Origin: Pseudopedobacter sp036379295
GTDB lineage: Bacteria > Bacteroidota > Bacteroidia > Sphingobacteriales > Sphingobacteriaceae
Assembly (NCBI GenBank): GCA_036379295.1
Contig: DASVGY010000128.1
Coordinates: 1 to 28,607, forward strand
Direction of reading: 5' to 3'
DNA: 28,607 nt
The translations under genes and the position numbers were made by a program. The notes beneath the pieces are model-generated. The model worked only from the letters and a program-made list of their open reading frames with translations, searched no databases and was not told the DNA's origin. Of this stretch, positions 15,577 through 24,815 are shown piece after piece. Numbering within the stretch: position 1 is the stretch's first letter; each line of letters begins with the position of its first letter.

Positions 15577-16071
15577 TTAATTGATTTTTGTGCCACTAGA
15601 CACCCACTGAGCCCACTTTTTATTGTAAGTATGGATTTCGGATGTTTGAACGCCGCTAGTTTTATAAACAGGTTGATGCTCGTTTACCCACTCAAAAATG
15701 CCGCCGTAAAGATTGTGCACCTTTTGGAAACCATTCTTTAAAAGCTTTTCTGCAATTTTTTCGCTTCTGTAGCCAACAGAGCAATACACAACAATGTTTG
15801 CATCTTTCGGGATATCCACTACTTTACGCATATCAAACCAAATATAGCCTACTTGCTTAGCGTTTTTTAGGTGACTAACGTCATACTCTTGGGTTTCGCG
15901 AGCATCCAACAAATAAACATTTTTTAAATGTTTTAATGAGTCAACAGATATCAGGGGAACGCTATGTTGATACATTTTATCTAACATCTCTTTATAAGCT
16001 GGATTTTTTATCTGAGAAAATACCGAAAGCGGCAAAATGAAAAGAAGCGCTGTGATAATTTTTTTTGACAT
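15577..16071 (-). CDS. Exported rhodanese-like domain protein
   Basis: The 164-residue protein starts with a signal peptide (MSKK, hydrophobic stretch to about residue 18, probable cleavage after FSQ) and then one rhodanese domain at about 40-140. Rhodaneses carry sulfur on a catalytic cysteine. Here the loop is VVYCSVGYRSEKIAEKL with C97 as active cysteine, in the usual CxxGxRS form, and LLDARETQEYDVSHLKNA is the classic start of the domain. The tail of about 25 residues (SEIHTYNKKWAQWVSSGTK) has no recognised motif. No lipobox Cys is seen, so it is likely periplasmic. Possible roles are periplasmic sulfur or thiol handling; none can be fixed. It probably shares a message with mnmD. Confidence 0.88.
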   Translation of the reverse strand: MSKKIITALLFILPLSVFSQIKNPAYKEMLDKMYQHSVPLISVDSLKHLKNVYLLDARETQEYDVSHLKNAKQVGYIWFDMRKVVDIPKDANIVVYCSVGYRSEKIAEKLLKNGFQKVHNLYGGIFEWVNEHQPVYKTSGVQTSEIHTYNKKWAQWVSSGTKIN

Positions 16072-16201
16072 CTGTTTTTAACGGATATTTGAACTTATTG
16101 TTATTTAAAGATCGAGTTTGGAGTTTGCAGCTACAAGCCTTACTATTAAATATGGCTAAATATATAAAGAATACGGGATTTTAATCGCCAACATACAAAA
16201 C

Positions 16202-16230
16202 AAAAAGCCGGAACTTTCGCCCCGGCTTTT
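16202..16230 (-). terminator. Intrinsic terminator of the M13 peptidase gene
   Basis: Arms AAAAGCCGG (16203-16211) and CCGGCTTTT (16222-16230) give nine perfect pairs with a ten-base loop. On the minus strand the stem ends in CCGGCTTTTTG, eight bases after the peptidase stop codon. Confidence 0.9.
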
Positions 16231-16237
16231 AATGATA

Positions 16238-18289
16238 TTACCAAATTCTGATTCTATCTTCAGATGCTTTATATAGCTTATCACCTTCTTTAACGTTAAA
16301 AGCTTTATACCAGGCATCCATATTTACTAAAGGACCTATTGTGCGATATTGACCCGGCGAGTGCGGATCAACAATGATGAACTGAGCCGCTGTTTCTGGT
16401 AAAATATTGATTCGCCATACTTGCGCCCAAGCTAAAAAGAAGCGTTGATCTGGCGTAAATCCATCAATTTTTTCATCAGACTGCCCTTGCTTGGTCATTT
16501 TAAAGGCCTCATAAGCAACATTTAAACCGCCTAAGTCACCAATATTTTCACCCAGCGTTAACTTTCCGTTTACATGTACCGTATCTAAAATGGTGTAAGC
16601 GTTAAACTGATCTACTAATTTTTCTGTTCTTGCTTTAAAGTTTTTTGCGTCTTCGGCGGTCCACCAGTTACGTAAAGTTCCGTCTTTGTCATACTGGCTC
16701 CCTTCGTCATCAAACCCGTGAGACATCTCGTGACCGATAACGGAACCAATTCCACCGTAATTTACAGCATCATCAGCGTTTGGATCAAAAAACGGAAACT
16801 GTAGAATACCTGCTGGGAAAACTATCTCGTTAATCACCGGATTGTAGTAAGCGTTAACGGTAGGCGGGGTCATTCCCCATTTGGTTTTATCTACTGGCTT
16901 ACCAAGTTTGGCAATCATTTTATTGTATTGCCATTCGTTTGCGTTTCTTAAGTTTTTAAAATAAGTTGCTCTGTTGATAACCAAACCGTCATAGGTTTCC
17001 CATTTATCAGGGTAGCCTATTTTAGGTGTAAATGCGTGTAATTTGTCTAATGCCTTTTGCTTTGTTGCATCACTCATCCAATCTTGCTTTTCAATTCTGT
17101 TTTCAAAAGCTTTTGAAAGGTTGCTTACCAGCTCTTTCATTCTTGCTTTTGCCTCGGGCTTAAAATACTCTTTAACATAAAGCTGACCAAGTAGTTCGCC
17201 AATTGTTCCGTCGGTCAACGACGACATTTTTTGCCACCTCGGCGTTGGAACTTTTTGCCCAGACAAGGCCTGTGAAAATTTAAAAGAGGCATCTACAAAA
17301 GGCGAGCTTAAGTTGTTGGCTGCGTTTTTTAATACATTCCATTTTAAGTAAACCTTCCATTTACTTAAAGGTATGGTTTTTAGCATTTCGCTTTCTTTCA
17401 CAAAAAAGGCAGGGTTATCTACCAAAATAGAATCCTGACCGGTTACCTTCATTTTTTTTAGTAGGTCTTCCCAATTTAAACCCGGCGTTGTTTTGCTTAA
17501 ATCATTTATGGCAAATTTATGATAGGTTTTGTAAGGGTCACGCATTTCTACGCGAGTTAATTTTGCTGCTGCCAAAGATTTCTCTATCGCAAAAATGTCT
17601 TTTGCGTATTGTTCGGCGGCTTTGGCCGGAGTGCCTGTTAGTGTAAAAAGCTTTACCACGTAATCATGGTAAGCGGCTCTGATTTTTTTTGAGCGCTCGT
17701 CATCTTTTAAATAATAATCCCTATCAGGTAAAGTTGTGCCGCCCTGATTCAGGTTCGCTATCATTTCCTCGGGGTGTTTAGCATCTTGATCTACGTAAAA
17801 ACTGAACAATGGAGAAGCTATTCCTTTAGTTCGCATTGTGGCAACTGCATTTAGCACTTCAGCAATGTTATTGATGCTTTCAACGCTTGCTAAATCTGCT
17901 TTAATGGGTGTAAAGCCTAATTTTTCGATGGTGATGCTATCCATGCCAGCAGCATAAAAATCACCTACTCTTTTTTCGATAGAGCCAGGTTTAGCGGTTT
18001 TATCGTTTTTTGCCTGAGTTAAAATCGTTTTTACCGCATTTATGTTAAAATCATTTAGCACATTAAAACTTCCCCAACGTACTTCTTTTGCAGGAATCGG
18101 ATTGTTTTTTAGCCAGGTTCCGTTGGCATAAGTGTAAAAATCGTCGCCAGGTTTAACGGATAAATCCATATTAGCAACGTCTATCAATTTTTTTTGTGTG
18201 GGCGCTGTTTTGTTTTGAGCTAAAACCGGGCTTATCGCGGTTAATAACCCAAAACCAAGCGCTATTGGTTGACTTAAATTAATCTTCAT
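16238..18289 (-). CDS. Exported M13-family (neprilysin-like) zinc metallopeptidase
   Basis: This endopeptidase family cleaves short peptides; the protein is secreted to the periplasm or beyond. Its 683 residues match the family. The signal peptide covers about 1-24 with cleavage after VLAQ or VLA. Next come the M13 N-terminal domain (from about residue 40, MDLSVKPGDDFYTYANGTW) and the catalytic C-terminal domain from about 480. The zinc site is complete: HEMSH at 520-524 (HExxH) and ENIGD at 581-585 (ExxxD), with the substrate-binding NAYYNP at about 479-484. The last residues read RIRIW rather than the CxxW seen in animal neprilysins. It has its own terminator, so it appears monocistronic. 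The substrate is unknown. The family is secure. Confidence 0.95.
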   Translation of the reverse strand: MKINLSQPIALGFGLLTAISPVLAQNKTAPTQKKLIDVANMDLSVKPGDDFYTYANGTWLKNNPIPAKEVRWGSFNVLNDFNINAVKTILTQAKNDKTAKPGSIEKRVGDFYAAGMDSITIEKLGFTPIKADLASVESINNIAEVLNAVATMRTKGIASPLFSFYVDQDAKHPEEMIANLNQGGTTLPDRDYYLKDDERSKKIRAAYHDYVVKLFTLTGTPAKAAEQYAKDIFAIEKSLAAAKLTRVEMRDPYKTYHKFAINDLSKTTPGLNWEDLLKKMKVTGQDSILVDNPAFFVKESEMLKTIPLSKWKVYLKWNVLKNAANNLSSPFVDASFKFSQALSGQKVPTPRWQKMSSLTDGTIGELLGQLYVKEYFKPEAKARMKELVSNLSKAFENRIEKQDWMSDATKQKALDKLHAFTPKIGYPDKWETYDGLVINRATYFKNLRNANEWQYNKMIAKLGKPVDKTKWGMTPPTVNAYYNPVINEIVFPAGILQFPFFDPNADDAVNYGGIGSVIGHEMSHGFDDEGSQYDKDGTLRNWWTAEDAKNFKARTEKLVDQFNAYTILDTVHVNGKLTLGENIGDLGGLNVAYEAFKMTKQGQSDEKIDGFTPDQRFFLAWAQVWRINILPETAAQFIIVDPHSPGQYRTIGPLVNMDAWYKAFNVKEGDKLYKASEDRIRIW

Positions 18290-18571
18290 AAAATGTTTTC
18301 TGATTACAAAGTATGAAGATAAGGATACAGAAGCCTTTTTCTGAAAAACGTGATAGGATTGTTACCAACGAAATTAAAATTGGCAATTTGCTTTTAGGTA
18401 TGAGGAAATGTGAGAATTAAAGTACGATAGCGCAACGCCCGTAGGATTTAAAAGGTTTAGTCTCGTTTTTTTTGCGATGTAAGTTTATGATCGCTATGAA
18501 CCGCTGTAACCCAAAATCCATTCTTCGCGATTTTTTTAAATATACCTATACTTTGTGGTTATCGATAAAGT
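18290..18571. other. Intergenic gap between the M13 peptidase start and the asnS terminator
   Basis: About 280 bases with no convincing reading frame, RNA gene or exact promoter consensus. The M13 gene must have its promoter here, but only a degenerate element (ATACTTTG on the minus strand, near 18307-18314) is seen. I see nothing else. Confidence 0.6.
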
Positions 18572-18575
18572 GGTT

Positions 18576-18609
18576 AAAAAAAAGCCTCGGTTAATTCAAC
18601 CGAGGCTTT
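18576..18609 (-). terminator. Intrinsic terminator of asnS
   Basis: Arms AAAGCCTCGGTT (18581-18592) and AACCGAGGCTTT (18598-18609) give 12 perfect pairs with an AATTC loop. On the minus strand the stem runs into eight to nine T (18576-18583 on the plus strand are A). It sits 20 bases after the asnS stop. Confidence 0.95.
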
Positions 18610-18628
18610 CCAAAGCGTTTTTATAAAT

Positions 18629-20077
18629 TTAAAATTCCGCGTTTTTCGGGAATCTAGGGAAAGGAATTACGTCTCTGATATTGGTCATCCCGGTAACAAA
18701 AAGCACCAATCTTTCAAAACCTAAACCAAAACCAGCGTGTGGCGCAGTTCCAAATTTACGGGTATCCAAATACCAATAAAGTTCATCCTGTGGAATGTGC
18801 ATTTCTTCCATTCTGGCTGTTAATTTATCTAAGCGTTCTTCGCGTTGAGAGCCGCCCACCATTTCGCCAATACCCGGGAACAAAATATCCATTGCCCTAA
18901 CAGTTTTTCTTCCTTGTTCATCAGGTTCATTCATTCGCATATAAAATGATTTTATATCGGCAGGATAATCTGTTAAAATTACAGGCTTTTTAAAATGCTT
19001 TTCAACCAAATAGCGCTCATGTTCTGATTGCAAATCGGCGCCCCATTCATCAATCAGGTATTTAAATTGCTTTTTCTGATTTGGTTTAGACCGCTTTAAA
19101 ATGTCGATTGCTTCTGTATAAGTTAGGCGCTCGAAACTGTTTTCTAGGCAGAAATTTAATTTGGTCATTAAATCAAACTCACTTCTTTCGGTTTGGGGCT
19201 TATTCTTTTCTTCTTCGGATAAACGATTAGATAAAAACGCTAGTTCGTCCGCACAATTGTCAATGGCGTATTTAATTACGTATTTCAGTAAATCCTCTGC
19301 CAAATTCATGTTGTCTTCTAAATCGGCGAAAGCAACTTCGGGCTCTATCATCCAAAACTCAGCAAGATGACGAGTGGTGTTTGAATTTTCTGCCCTAAAC
19401 GTTGGTCCAAAAGTGTAGATTTCACCTAAAGCCATTGCACCTAATTCGCCTTCTAACTGCCCTGAAACGGTTAAATTTGCAGATCTTCCAAAAAAATCTT
19501 CTTTAAAATCTACGGTTCCATCCTCATTTTTTGGGGTGTTTTCAAACGGAAGTGTCGTTACACGAAACATTTCTCCGGCACCTTCCGCATCAGAAGCGGT
19601 GATGATAGGTGTATGCAGATAAACGAAACCACGTTCGTTGAAAAACTGATGGATGGCGAATGATAAAGCGTTACGAACTTTAAAAATTGCGTTAAAAGTG
19701 TTTGTTCGGAAGCGCAAGTGGGCAATTTCACGCAAAAATTCCAGACTGTGTTTTTTCGGTTGTAAAGGAAATTTTTCAGCGTCACTTTCCCCTAAAATTT
19801 CTATGGAGCTTGCCTTAATTTCACAAGTTTGTCCTTTGCCTAAAGATGCTACCAGTTTGCCTGTTGCACTAATTGCAGCACCGGTATTTATTTTCTTTAA
19901 AATCTCATCTGGTGTATTTGCAAAATCAACAACAATTTGCAAGTTAGCCATACAAGAACCATCGTTAAGCGCAATAAACTGGTTGTTTCTAAAGGTTTTT
20001 ACCCATCCCATTACAGTGGTTTCCCTTTCAAATTCAGTAGACGAAAGTATATCTTTAATTTTTTCTCTTTTAATCAT
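18629..20077 (-). CDS. asnS: Asparaginyl-tRNA synthetase
   Basis: AsnRS is the class IIb enzyme that charges tRNA-Asn in the cytosol. Its 482 residues carry an N-terminal OB-fold anticodon-binding domain (about 18-100, VMGWVKTFRNNQFIALNDGS) and the catalytic core. Motif 2 is FRAENSNTTRHLAEFWMIEPE at about 227-247, and motif 3 is GFGLGFERLVLFVTG near the C-terminus. The end NIRDVIPFPRFPKNAEF is typical of AsnRS and separates it from AspRS. The upstream gap of 240 bases holds no other gene, and the gene has a strong terminator, so it is probably its own unit. Start at 20077 chosen because MIKREKIKDIL directly precedes the OB fold. A 222-codon open frame on the opposite strand is a shadow. Confidence 0.97.
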   Translation of the reverse strand: MIKREKIKDILSSTEFERETTVMGWVKTFRNNQFIALNDGSCMANLQIVVDFANTPDEILKKINTGAAISATGKLVASLGKGQTCEIKASSIEILGESDAEKFPLQPKKHSLEFLREIAHLRFRTNTFNAIFKVRNALSFAIHQFFNERGFVYLHTPIITASDAEGAGEMFRVTTLPFENTPKNEDGTVDFKEDFFGRSANLTVSGQLEGELGAMALGEIYTFGPTFRAENSNTTRHLAEFWMIEPEVAFADLEDNMNLAEDLLKYVIKYAIDNCADELAFLSNRLSEEEKNKPQTERSEFDLMTKLNFCLENSFERLTYTEAIDILKRSKPNQKKQFKYLIDEWGADLQSEHERYLVEKHFKKPVILTDYPADIKSFYMRMNEPDEQGRKTVRAMDILFPGIGEMVGGSQREERLDKLTARMEEMHIPQDELYWYLDTRKFGTAPHAGFGLGFERLVLFVTGMTNIRDVIPFPRFPKNAEF

Positions 20078-20317
20078 ATTTGCAAGCTATTTCTTGTGGG
20101 CGCTAAAATACGAATATTTAGAATATACAGCGCTTTGCCTTAGATTAAAGAGCGAAGGTAATTTTGCAGAACTTGGGTATAAAGCGGTGTATGGTATAAA
20201 GAATAAAATTAAATACCTGATATTTTCGGGCATTACACAAAATAATGGTAAAAGGCAGTCTAAACTACCGCAAAAACTGTACTTAAAACGCCAACAACCT
20301 AAGTGCCGTACAAGCTA

Positions 20318-23155
20318 CTAGTAAAAACTACCGTCGCCTCTCCGCTTAAAATTTGCTCCTTTTTTACCGGCAGGACCGCTCCATTTCTGTAAGTTCATAC
20401 TTAAATTTAGCATAACATATCTACTGTTTGGGTTAGTAGCTATTTCGGTATAGCCATTGGGGTTAGTTGTTCTGTTGATAAAATTGTTTTGATTGAGCAA
20501 GTCATAAGCCCTCAATTGCAAGGAAGCCTTGTTTTTGAAAACCTTCATTTGTAACATGGTGTTTATTACAAACGGATTATTAGTTACGTTGTTTTTTATC
20601 CCGCTTACGTAATTCTTGCTTAATGCATAGCCAAATTGTAGGCTTTTTAAAAAATAGATATTCCCGTCTAAGCTTAAAGACCAAATTTTTTGCGTAATTC
20701 CATCTGCAATAGAAAAAGTTGTTTTGTTAAAATCATAAGAAAGGTAAGGATTAATCTCTAGCCAATCTGTTGGGTTTATTCGAGGGCCCAAGCTTTCTTT
20801 AAATCCCCACGTATCAGAAATTATTTTATCGCCACCACTAATTGAAACGCTGTGGTTTTTATCTATGCTTCCGGTTAGCGAAAAATTATATTTACGGTCG
20901 TTAGTTTGTTTAGAGATGGTGTAATCTGCGCTTTGTTTATTGTTCCCGTTGATGTTTAAAAAGCGGGTTTCGTACTTGGAACTGTTGTAAACATCGGGAA
21001 TCAACACTTGATAACTGGTAACTTGGTTTTCGGTAAATGAGGAATTGATACGTAAGTTGTAGTTTAGTTTTGAATTGGCAATATAGTTACCGTATTGACC
21101 GATGATGGAGTGGGTGAAAGCTGGCTTTAAATCGGCGTTACCTACAACTGGTCTTTGCGGGTTAGAAACATCACGCACCGGCTGTATTTGGTCAAAACTT
21201 GGCTCGTTTGCGCTGCCGCGATAGTAAACCGCAAGTTGATGTGTGCTTGATAAACGCAGTTGAAAACGGGCTATCGGTATCAGTTTAAAATAAGCTTTGT
21301 CTGTTTTTGTCCCTAAACTTACTTTTTCTCCAACTAAAGAGGTATTTACGCCAGTTAGCCCTAAAGAAAAGCTATATTTTGACTGGTTATCGCCATATTT
21401 ATAGTTTACAGAATTGCGATATTGGGTAAAAAAATAATTGAAGATATTACTCAAAGAATCTACCACATTTCTATTGTTTTGCAAGTCTATGTTGCTGGTT
21501 ATTTTGCTGTTATCGTAACCTCTACGCTCAACATTTGTGTTAAATTCTAATCTGGAAAGTAAGGTTAGCGGTTCCGCATAGGTCAAACTAGCTCTGTAGT
21601 TTTTTTGAAAATTATCGGTAACAATCGCTCTGTGCACCACAGAGTCTTTAGTAATTGTATTGCTGGCGCCGTCATAATAGGTAATTAGGTTGTTTTGTTC
21701 TGATTCGTTGTCTTTTTTTTGCGTTCCGATGGTAGCTTCGGCAGAGAAAACGCGACCAGGTTTACGCAACCAAATGTGCTGGTAAGCCATTGTTCCACTT
21801 ATGTTTGGAGTTTTGCCATTAATTTTGCTTTCATTTCTTTGATCTTGATGAATAAAACCGGTTTGAAAAGTTTTGGAGCTGTTTTCCGAATCATCATTAG
21901 CAAGTGAAATGCTGGGTCTAAATTGTAAAAAGTTAGCGCTATCAATGGTATATTCTACTTCAAAATTGATGTTGTGTGTGCCTCCGTAATTCTGGTTGTT
22001 GGTATTTCTAGTGGTAAATGTTGTTTGGGTATTTCCGCTTTCATCGCGGGTATCAAACCTCGAGTCGCTGTTGGTAATCGTGTTGTTATCATTATACCTA
22101 AACGCATAGTTCGCCAGAAAATCAATTTTTTTACCCAATTTATCCCGATAGGTAAAAGTAGGGCGTGTTATCAGGCTGCTTCCCCCAGATGCGCTGCCAC
22201 TACCGCCGCCACCAAATCCGCTGCCGCTTCGGCCACCGCGGTTGTTGCCAGAACCTAAGCGCCCAACGCTACTATTGCCACCCGCAATTCCGTTAGGTGT
22301 TTTCATAAAAGTACCGTTAGCTGTAAGGGTTTGGTTCATGTTAATCCTGGTAATGTTGGCGCTCGCTTCCAATTGGTTAAGGGTACCCACTCCAAAATTT
22401 AACCTGGCCATGTTACCTACGGATTTCTCTGTTTTTGTGGTAATGTTTAAAACTTTGGTGGGGTCACCATCTTTAATTCCGGTTCTTGAAGCTGTATTTC
22501 CGTAGTCATCTACAATTTGTATTTTATCTACTATTTCGGCGGGTAGGTTTTGTACTGTAGTTGCTACATCGCCACCGTAAATATCTTTTCCGTTTAACCG
22601 GGCTTTTACAATCGCAGTTCCATTTACCGTTAAAGAACCGTCGTTACCTACTTCCATTCCTTCCATTTTCTGTAAAAGTTCATCAACGGTAGCGCCAGCT
22701 CTAACTACGTAGTCGCTGGCCCGGTACTCAACGGTATCTGTTTTGTAAGTAATGGAAGGCGTACCATTCACCACTACGGCATCCAACATCCTTGAATCAG
22801 GTTTTAAGATTATAGGATCAAGCGTTAATCTGGGAGTTGCGTCGTTGTATTTTCCAGAAATCACTTTTCCTACAAAACCTAACGAATTTACATTGAGGGT
22901 GAAAACCCATGATTTTACGTTTCTAAAAACGAAAATTCCATCTTCATTAGTGCTAGTCCTTAGCGTATCCGCGGAAGAAGTTAAAGTTACCGCGGCACCA
23001 ACAATGGTTTGGTTGGTAGAATCTTTTACAATTCCGCTAACCTGTCTGCTCGGAATTGGCGCCGGTTTATTTTGAGCGCTTAAAGTGCCGTTAAAAACAA
23101 AGCATAGCGTACTTAACAAAAAAGTCGGCAATAGTGCCCGAAGGTGGTTGCTCAT
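20318..23155 (-). CDS. TonB-dependent-receptor-like outer membrane beta-barrel protein with Gly-rich insert
   Basis: The 945-residue protein starts with a signal peptide (cleavage near LSAQ, residue 27). A carboxypeptidase-regulatory-like domain follows at about 38-118 (VSGIVKDSTNQTIVGAAVTL), then a plug-like region at about 130-240 (VVRAGATVDELLQKMEGMEV, LNGKDIYGGD, VQNLPAEIVDKIQIVDDYG), and a long beta-barrel to the end. This is the OMP_b-brl/TonB-receptor type common in Bacteroidota, perhaps importing or exporting an unknown ligand. Residues about 292-327 are a Gly/Ser/Asn/Arg-rich stretch inside an early barrel loop. The last residues are RRGDGSFY. No TonB box can be assigned with certainty. 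The ATG overlaps the upstream secreted-protein gene by four bases, so the two are co-translated and probably work together. Confidence 0.9.
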   Translation of the reverse strand: MSNHLRALLPTFLLSTLCFVFNGTLSAQNKPAPIPSRQVSGIVKDSTNQTIVGAAVTLTSSADTLRTSTNEDGIFVFRNVKSWVFTLNVNSLGFVGKVISGKYNDATPRLTLDPIILKPDSRMLDAVVVNGTPSITYKTDTVEYRASDYVVRAGATVDELLQKMEGMEVGNDGSLTVNGTAIVKARLNGKDIYGGDVATTVQNLPAEIVDKIQIVDDYGNTASRTGIKDGDPTKVLNITTKTEKSVGNMARLNFGVGTLNQLEASANITRINMNQTLTANGTFMKTPNGIAGGNSSVGRLGSGNNRGGRSGSGFGGGGSGSASGGSSLITRPTFTYRDKLGKKIDFLANYAFRYNDNNTITNSDSRFDTRDESGNTQTTFTTRNTNNQNYGGTHNINFEVEYTIDSANFLQFRPSISLANDDSENSSKTFQTGFIHQDQRNESKINGKTPNISGTMAYQHIWLRKPGRVFSAEATIGTQKKDNESEQNNLITYYDGASNTITKDSVVHRAIVTDNFQKNYRASLTYAEPLTLLSRLEFNTNVERRGYDNSKITSNIDLQNNRNVVDSLSNIFNYFFTQYRNSVNYKYGDNQSKYSFSLGLTGVNTSLVGEKVSLGTKTDKAYFKLIPIARFQLRLSSTHQLAVYYRGSANEPSFDQIQPVRDVSNPQRPVVGNADLKPAFTHSIIGQYGNYIANSKLNYNLRINSSFTENQVTSYQVLIPDVYNSSKYETRFLNINGNNKQSADYTISKQTNDRKYNFSLTGSIDKNHSVSISGGDKIISDTWGFKESLGPRINPTDWLEINPYLSYDFNKTTFSIADGITQKIWSLSLDGNIYFLKSLQFGYALSKNYVSGIKNNVTNNPFVINTMLQMKVFKNKASLQLRAYDLLNQNNFINRTTNPNGYTEIATNPNSRYVMLNLSMNLQKWSGPAGKKGANFKRRGDGSFY

Positions 23156-23979
23156 TTGGCCAAACTGTATTTACCAGTTAAAAAAGTCGGACTCATTAAA
23201 TCCTGAAAATCCACACTGTTGCGTCCGCCACCTCCCGTTCTGTTCTGAAAACCGCCACCTCCGCCTTCATTTCTTCGATTTTCACCGCCCATTCTCCCGA
23301 AATTTCTCATCTCTAAACCATTTATTTTAAGCTTGTAGCCAAATTCTTTATCGGTGTTGATAGGTAATAATTTCAATGGGATACCTATTTCATAAGTGTA
23401 CGTTCCGCTGTTATCGAAACTAGCTGCTGCTTTTATGCTATATTCGTTATAAATAGATACAAGCGTATCTGTTACATTCTTGAAGCCAGCAATCTTAATA
23501 TCTTTTGCCGTTTCTAACTGTTTTTGTATAAATGAATGTTGCAGCGAGTCTTTTTGTTCTTCTGTCATTGTCTGATAAGCACCAAAGCCTCTTTGACCAC
23601 CGCCCATTGCACTTCTTCGGCTTCTCTGCGTTACCACCGGATAGGTTAGCGTAAGCAAATCTTCGCTCCGCTTTTTGCCGTCTTCGTTAATGCTAAAAGT
23701 GATACCGCCCATTAAAATTTTACGCGTGGTGTTTTTATCATTCGCTTGAATAATGATGTAAAGCTTCTGATCGTCGTTTGCGATGCTGTAATTTAAGCCC
23801 GTACTTTTATTGAAAGCTTTTAAGGGAAAGCTCCAATCTGCTGAATTGCCGTCTACTTTTATTTTAGAAATCCGTAAATTTTGCTCCTGTATATCAGGAA
23901 GCTTCTGCGCATTTACACATACCACGCACATTAACATAAACGCTAATGTATAAATCGGTTTTAGGTAAGTATTATTCAT
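23152..23979 (-). CDS. Secreted protein with CBM9/DOMON-like fold and Gly-rich segments
   Basis: The 275-residue protein has a signal peptide (about 1-24, ending VNAQ) without a lipobox in the right place. Residues about 36-110 (ISKIKVDGNSADWSFPLKAF, then YSIANDDQKLYIIIQANDKN) resemble the start of family-9 carbohydrate-binding/DOMON-like beta-sandwich domains, where VDGxxxDW is the usual opening. YTYEIGIPLKLLPI near 194-207 fits the end of that fold. Two Gly/Arg/Asn-rich stretches interrupt it, at about 118-134 and 227-253. The gene ends inside the ATG of the barrel-protein gene, which also has a Gly-rich loop. A partner or substrate-delivery role for the barrel is inferred. I do not recognise the specific family; the fold call is by motif only. 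Confidence 0.72.
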   Translation of the reverse strand: MNNTYLKPIYTLAFMLMCVVCVNAQKLPDIQEQNLRISKIKVDGNSADWSFPLKAFNKSTGLNYSIANDDQKLYIIIQANDKNTTRKILMGGITFSINEDGKKRSEDLLTLTYPVVTQRSRRSAMGGGQRGFGAYQTMTEEQKDSLQHSFIQKQLETAKDIKIAGFKNVTDTLVSIYNEYSIKAAASFDNSGTYTYEIGIPLKLLPINTDKEFGYKLKINGLEMRNFGRMGGENRRNEGGGGGFQNRTGGGGRNSVDFQDLMSPTFLTGKYSLAK

Positions 23980-24131
23980 TTTTAAACGATTTATTAATTA
24001 AATAAAGCTTTAAAGCAATCTAATCTAAATTAAAAGATACCAAGAGCTTAATTATAGCTACCAAATCAAGAAATAAGCGGATTTACTTAAAACGCCGAGC
24101 AGTAAGTTTAACTTATTTGAGTACGAAAGGT

Positions 24132-24815
24132 TTAAAGCGCAAAGCCCATTAAATCACACATTCTCAAAAATTCGGACTGAATTTTGGCCTTAAAGTGCAT
24201 CTCTTGTTGGCTATGTGGATGTGAAAAAGATAGCTCAGATGCATGTAACATCATGGTATCCATTTCCCAAGTTTCTTTAAAAAATTTGTTTTGTTTATTG
24301 CAACCGTGTGGTCTATCGCCGATGATAGGGTGGTTAATATGCGCAAAATGCTTTCTTAACTGGTGCATGCGGCCGGTTTCTGGGGCGGCTTCCACCAAGG
24401 AATAGCGGCAACTGCTGTGTTTGCCAAGTGCTATGGGAAGTTCTGCTTTTTGCAAGGTTTTAAAACGCGTAAATGCCTCTTGCATTACACCATTTTCTTT
24501 TTTTAAAGGATAATCAATATCCAATTCATCTGGGGTATAACCCCGTACAATGGCTAAATATTTCTTTTTTACCAAGTTATCCCTAAAAAGCATCTGGAGC
24601 AAAACATTGGTTTTTTGGTTTAATGCGAAAAGTAATAAACCACCAGTTTTACGATCGAGCCGATGGGCAGGCCAAACATTTTTTCCTAATTGGTCTCTTA
24701 GCAACTGTAAAGCAAACTCTTCTGCATCTCTGGCAATAGGCGATTGATGAACTAATAATCCGTGTGGCTTATTAATTAAAACTAAATATTCGTCTTGGTA
24801 GATGATTTCTAACAT
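24132..24815 (-). CDS. truC: RluA-family pseudouridine synthase, TruC-like
   Basis: This enzyme isomerises a uridine to pseudouridine; TruC acts on U65 of tRNA. The 227-residue protein lacks an S4 domain, as TruC does. The catalytic motif HRLDRKTGGLLLFAL is at about 51-65 with D54 as catalytic Asp. The N-terminal INKPHGLLVHQSPIARDAEE resembles the TruC-specific start (the LVH(R/Q)S...D...E pattern). The C-terminal PETGRMHQLRKHFAHINHPI is the family RNA-binding strand, and GDRPHGCNKQNKFF matches the TruC G(D)..(H)G...N..F pattern. It stands alone, with the lipoprotein gene divergent and the secreted-protein gene downstream on the same strand. The superfamily is certain; the TruC subtype is likely. 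Confidence 0.88.
   Translation of the reverse strand: MLEIIYQDEYLVLINKPHGLLVHQSPIARDAEEFALQLLRDQLGKNVWPAHRLDRKTGGLLLFALNQKTNVLLQMLFRDNLVKKKYLAIVRGYTPDELDIDYPLKKENGVMQEAFTRFKTLQKAELPIALGKHSSCRYSLVEAAPETGRMHQLRKHFAHINHPIIGDRPHGCNKQNKFFKETWEMDTMMLHASELSFSHPHSQQEMHFKAKIQSEFLRMCDLMGFAL

Noticed and set aside
19653..20321. A 222-codon open frame on the plus strand, antisense to asnS and continuing into the gap beyond it
   Set aside because: Most of it lies opposite a clear asnS gene, the translation has no recognisable domain, and the composition looks like antisense. It is a frame shadow.
22180..22260. Repeat-like GC-rich stretch considered as a mobile or repetitive DNA element
   Set aside because: It is explained by codons for the Gly/Ser-rich loop of the barrel protein; no direct or inverted repeats flank it.
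21974..22505. Two plus-strand frames opposite the Gly-rich part of the barrel gene
   Set aside because: They arise from the GC-richer Gly codons read in antisense (Ala-rich peptides) and have no independent support.
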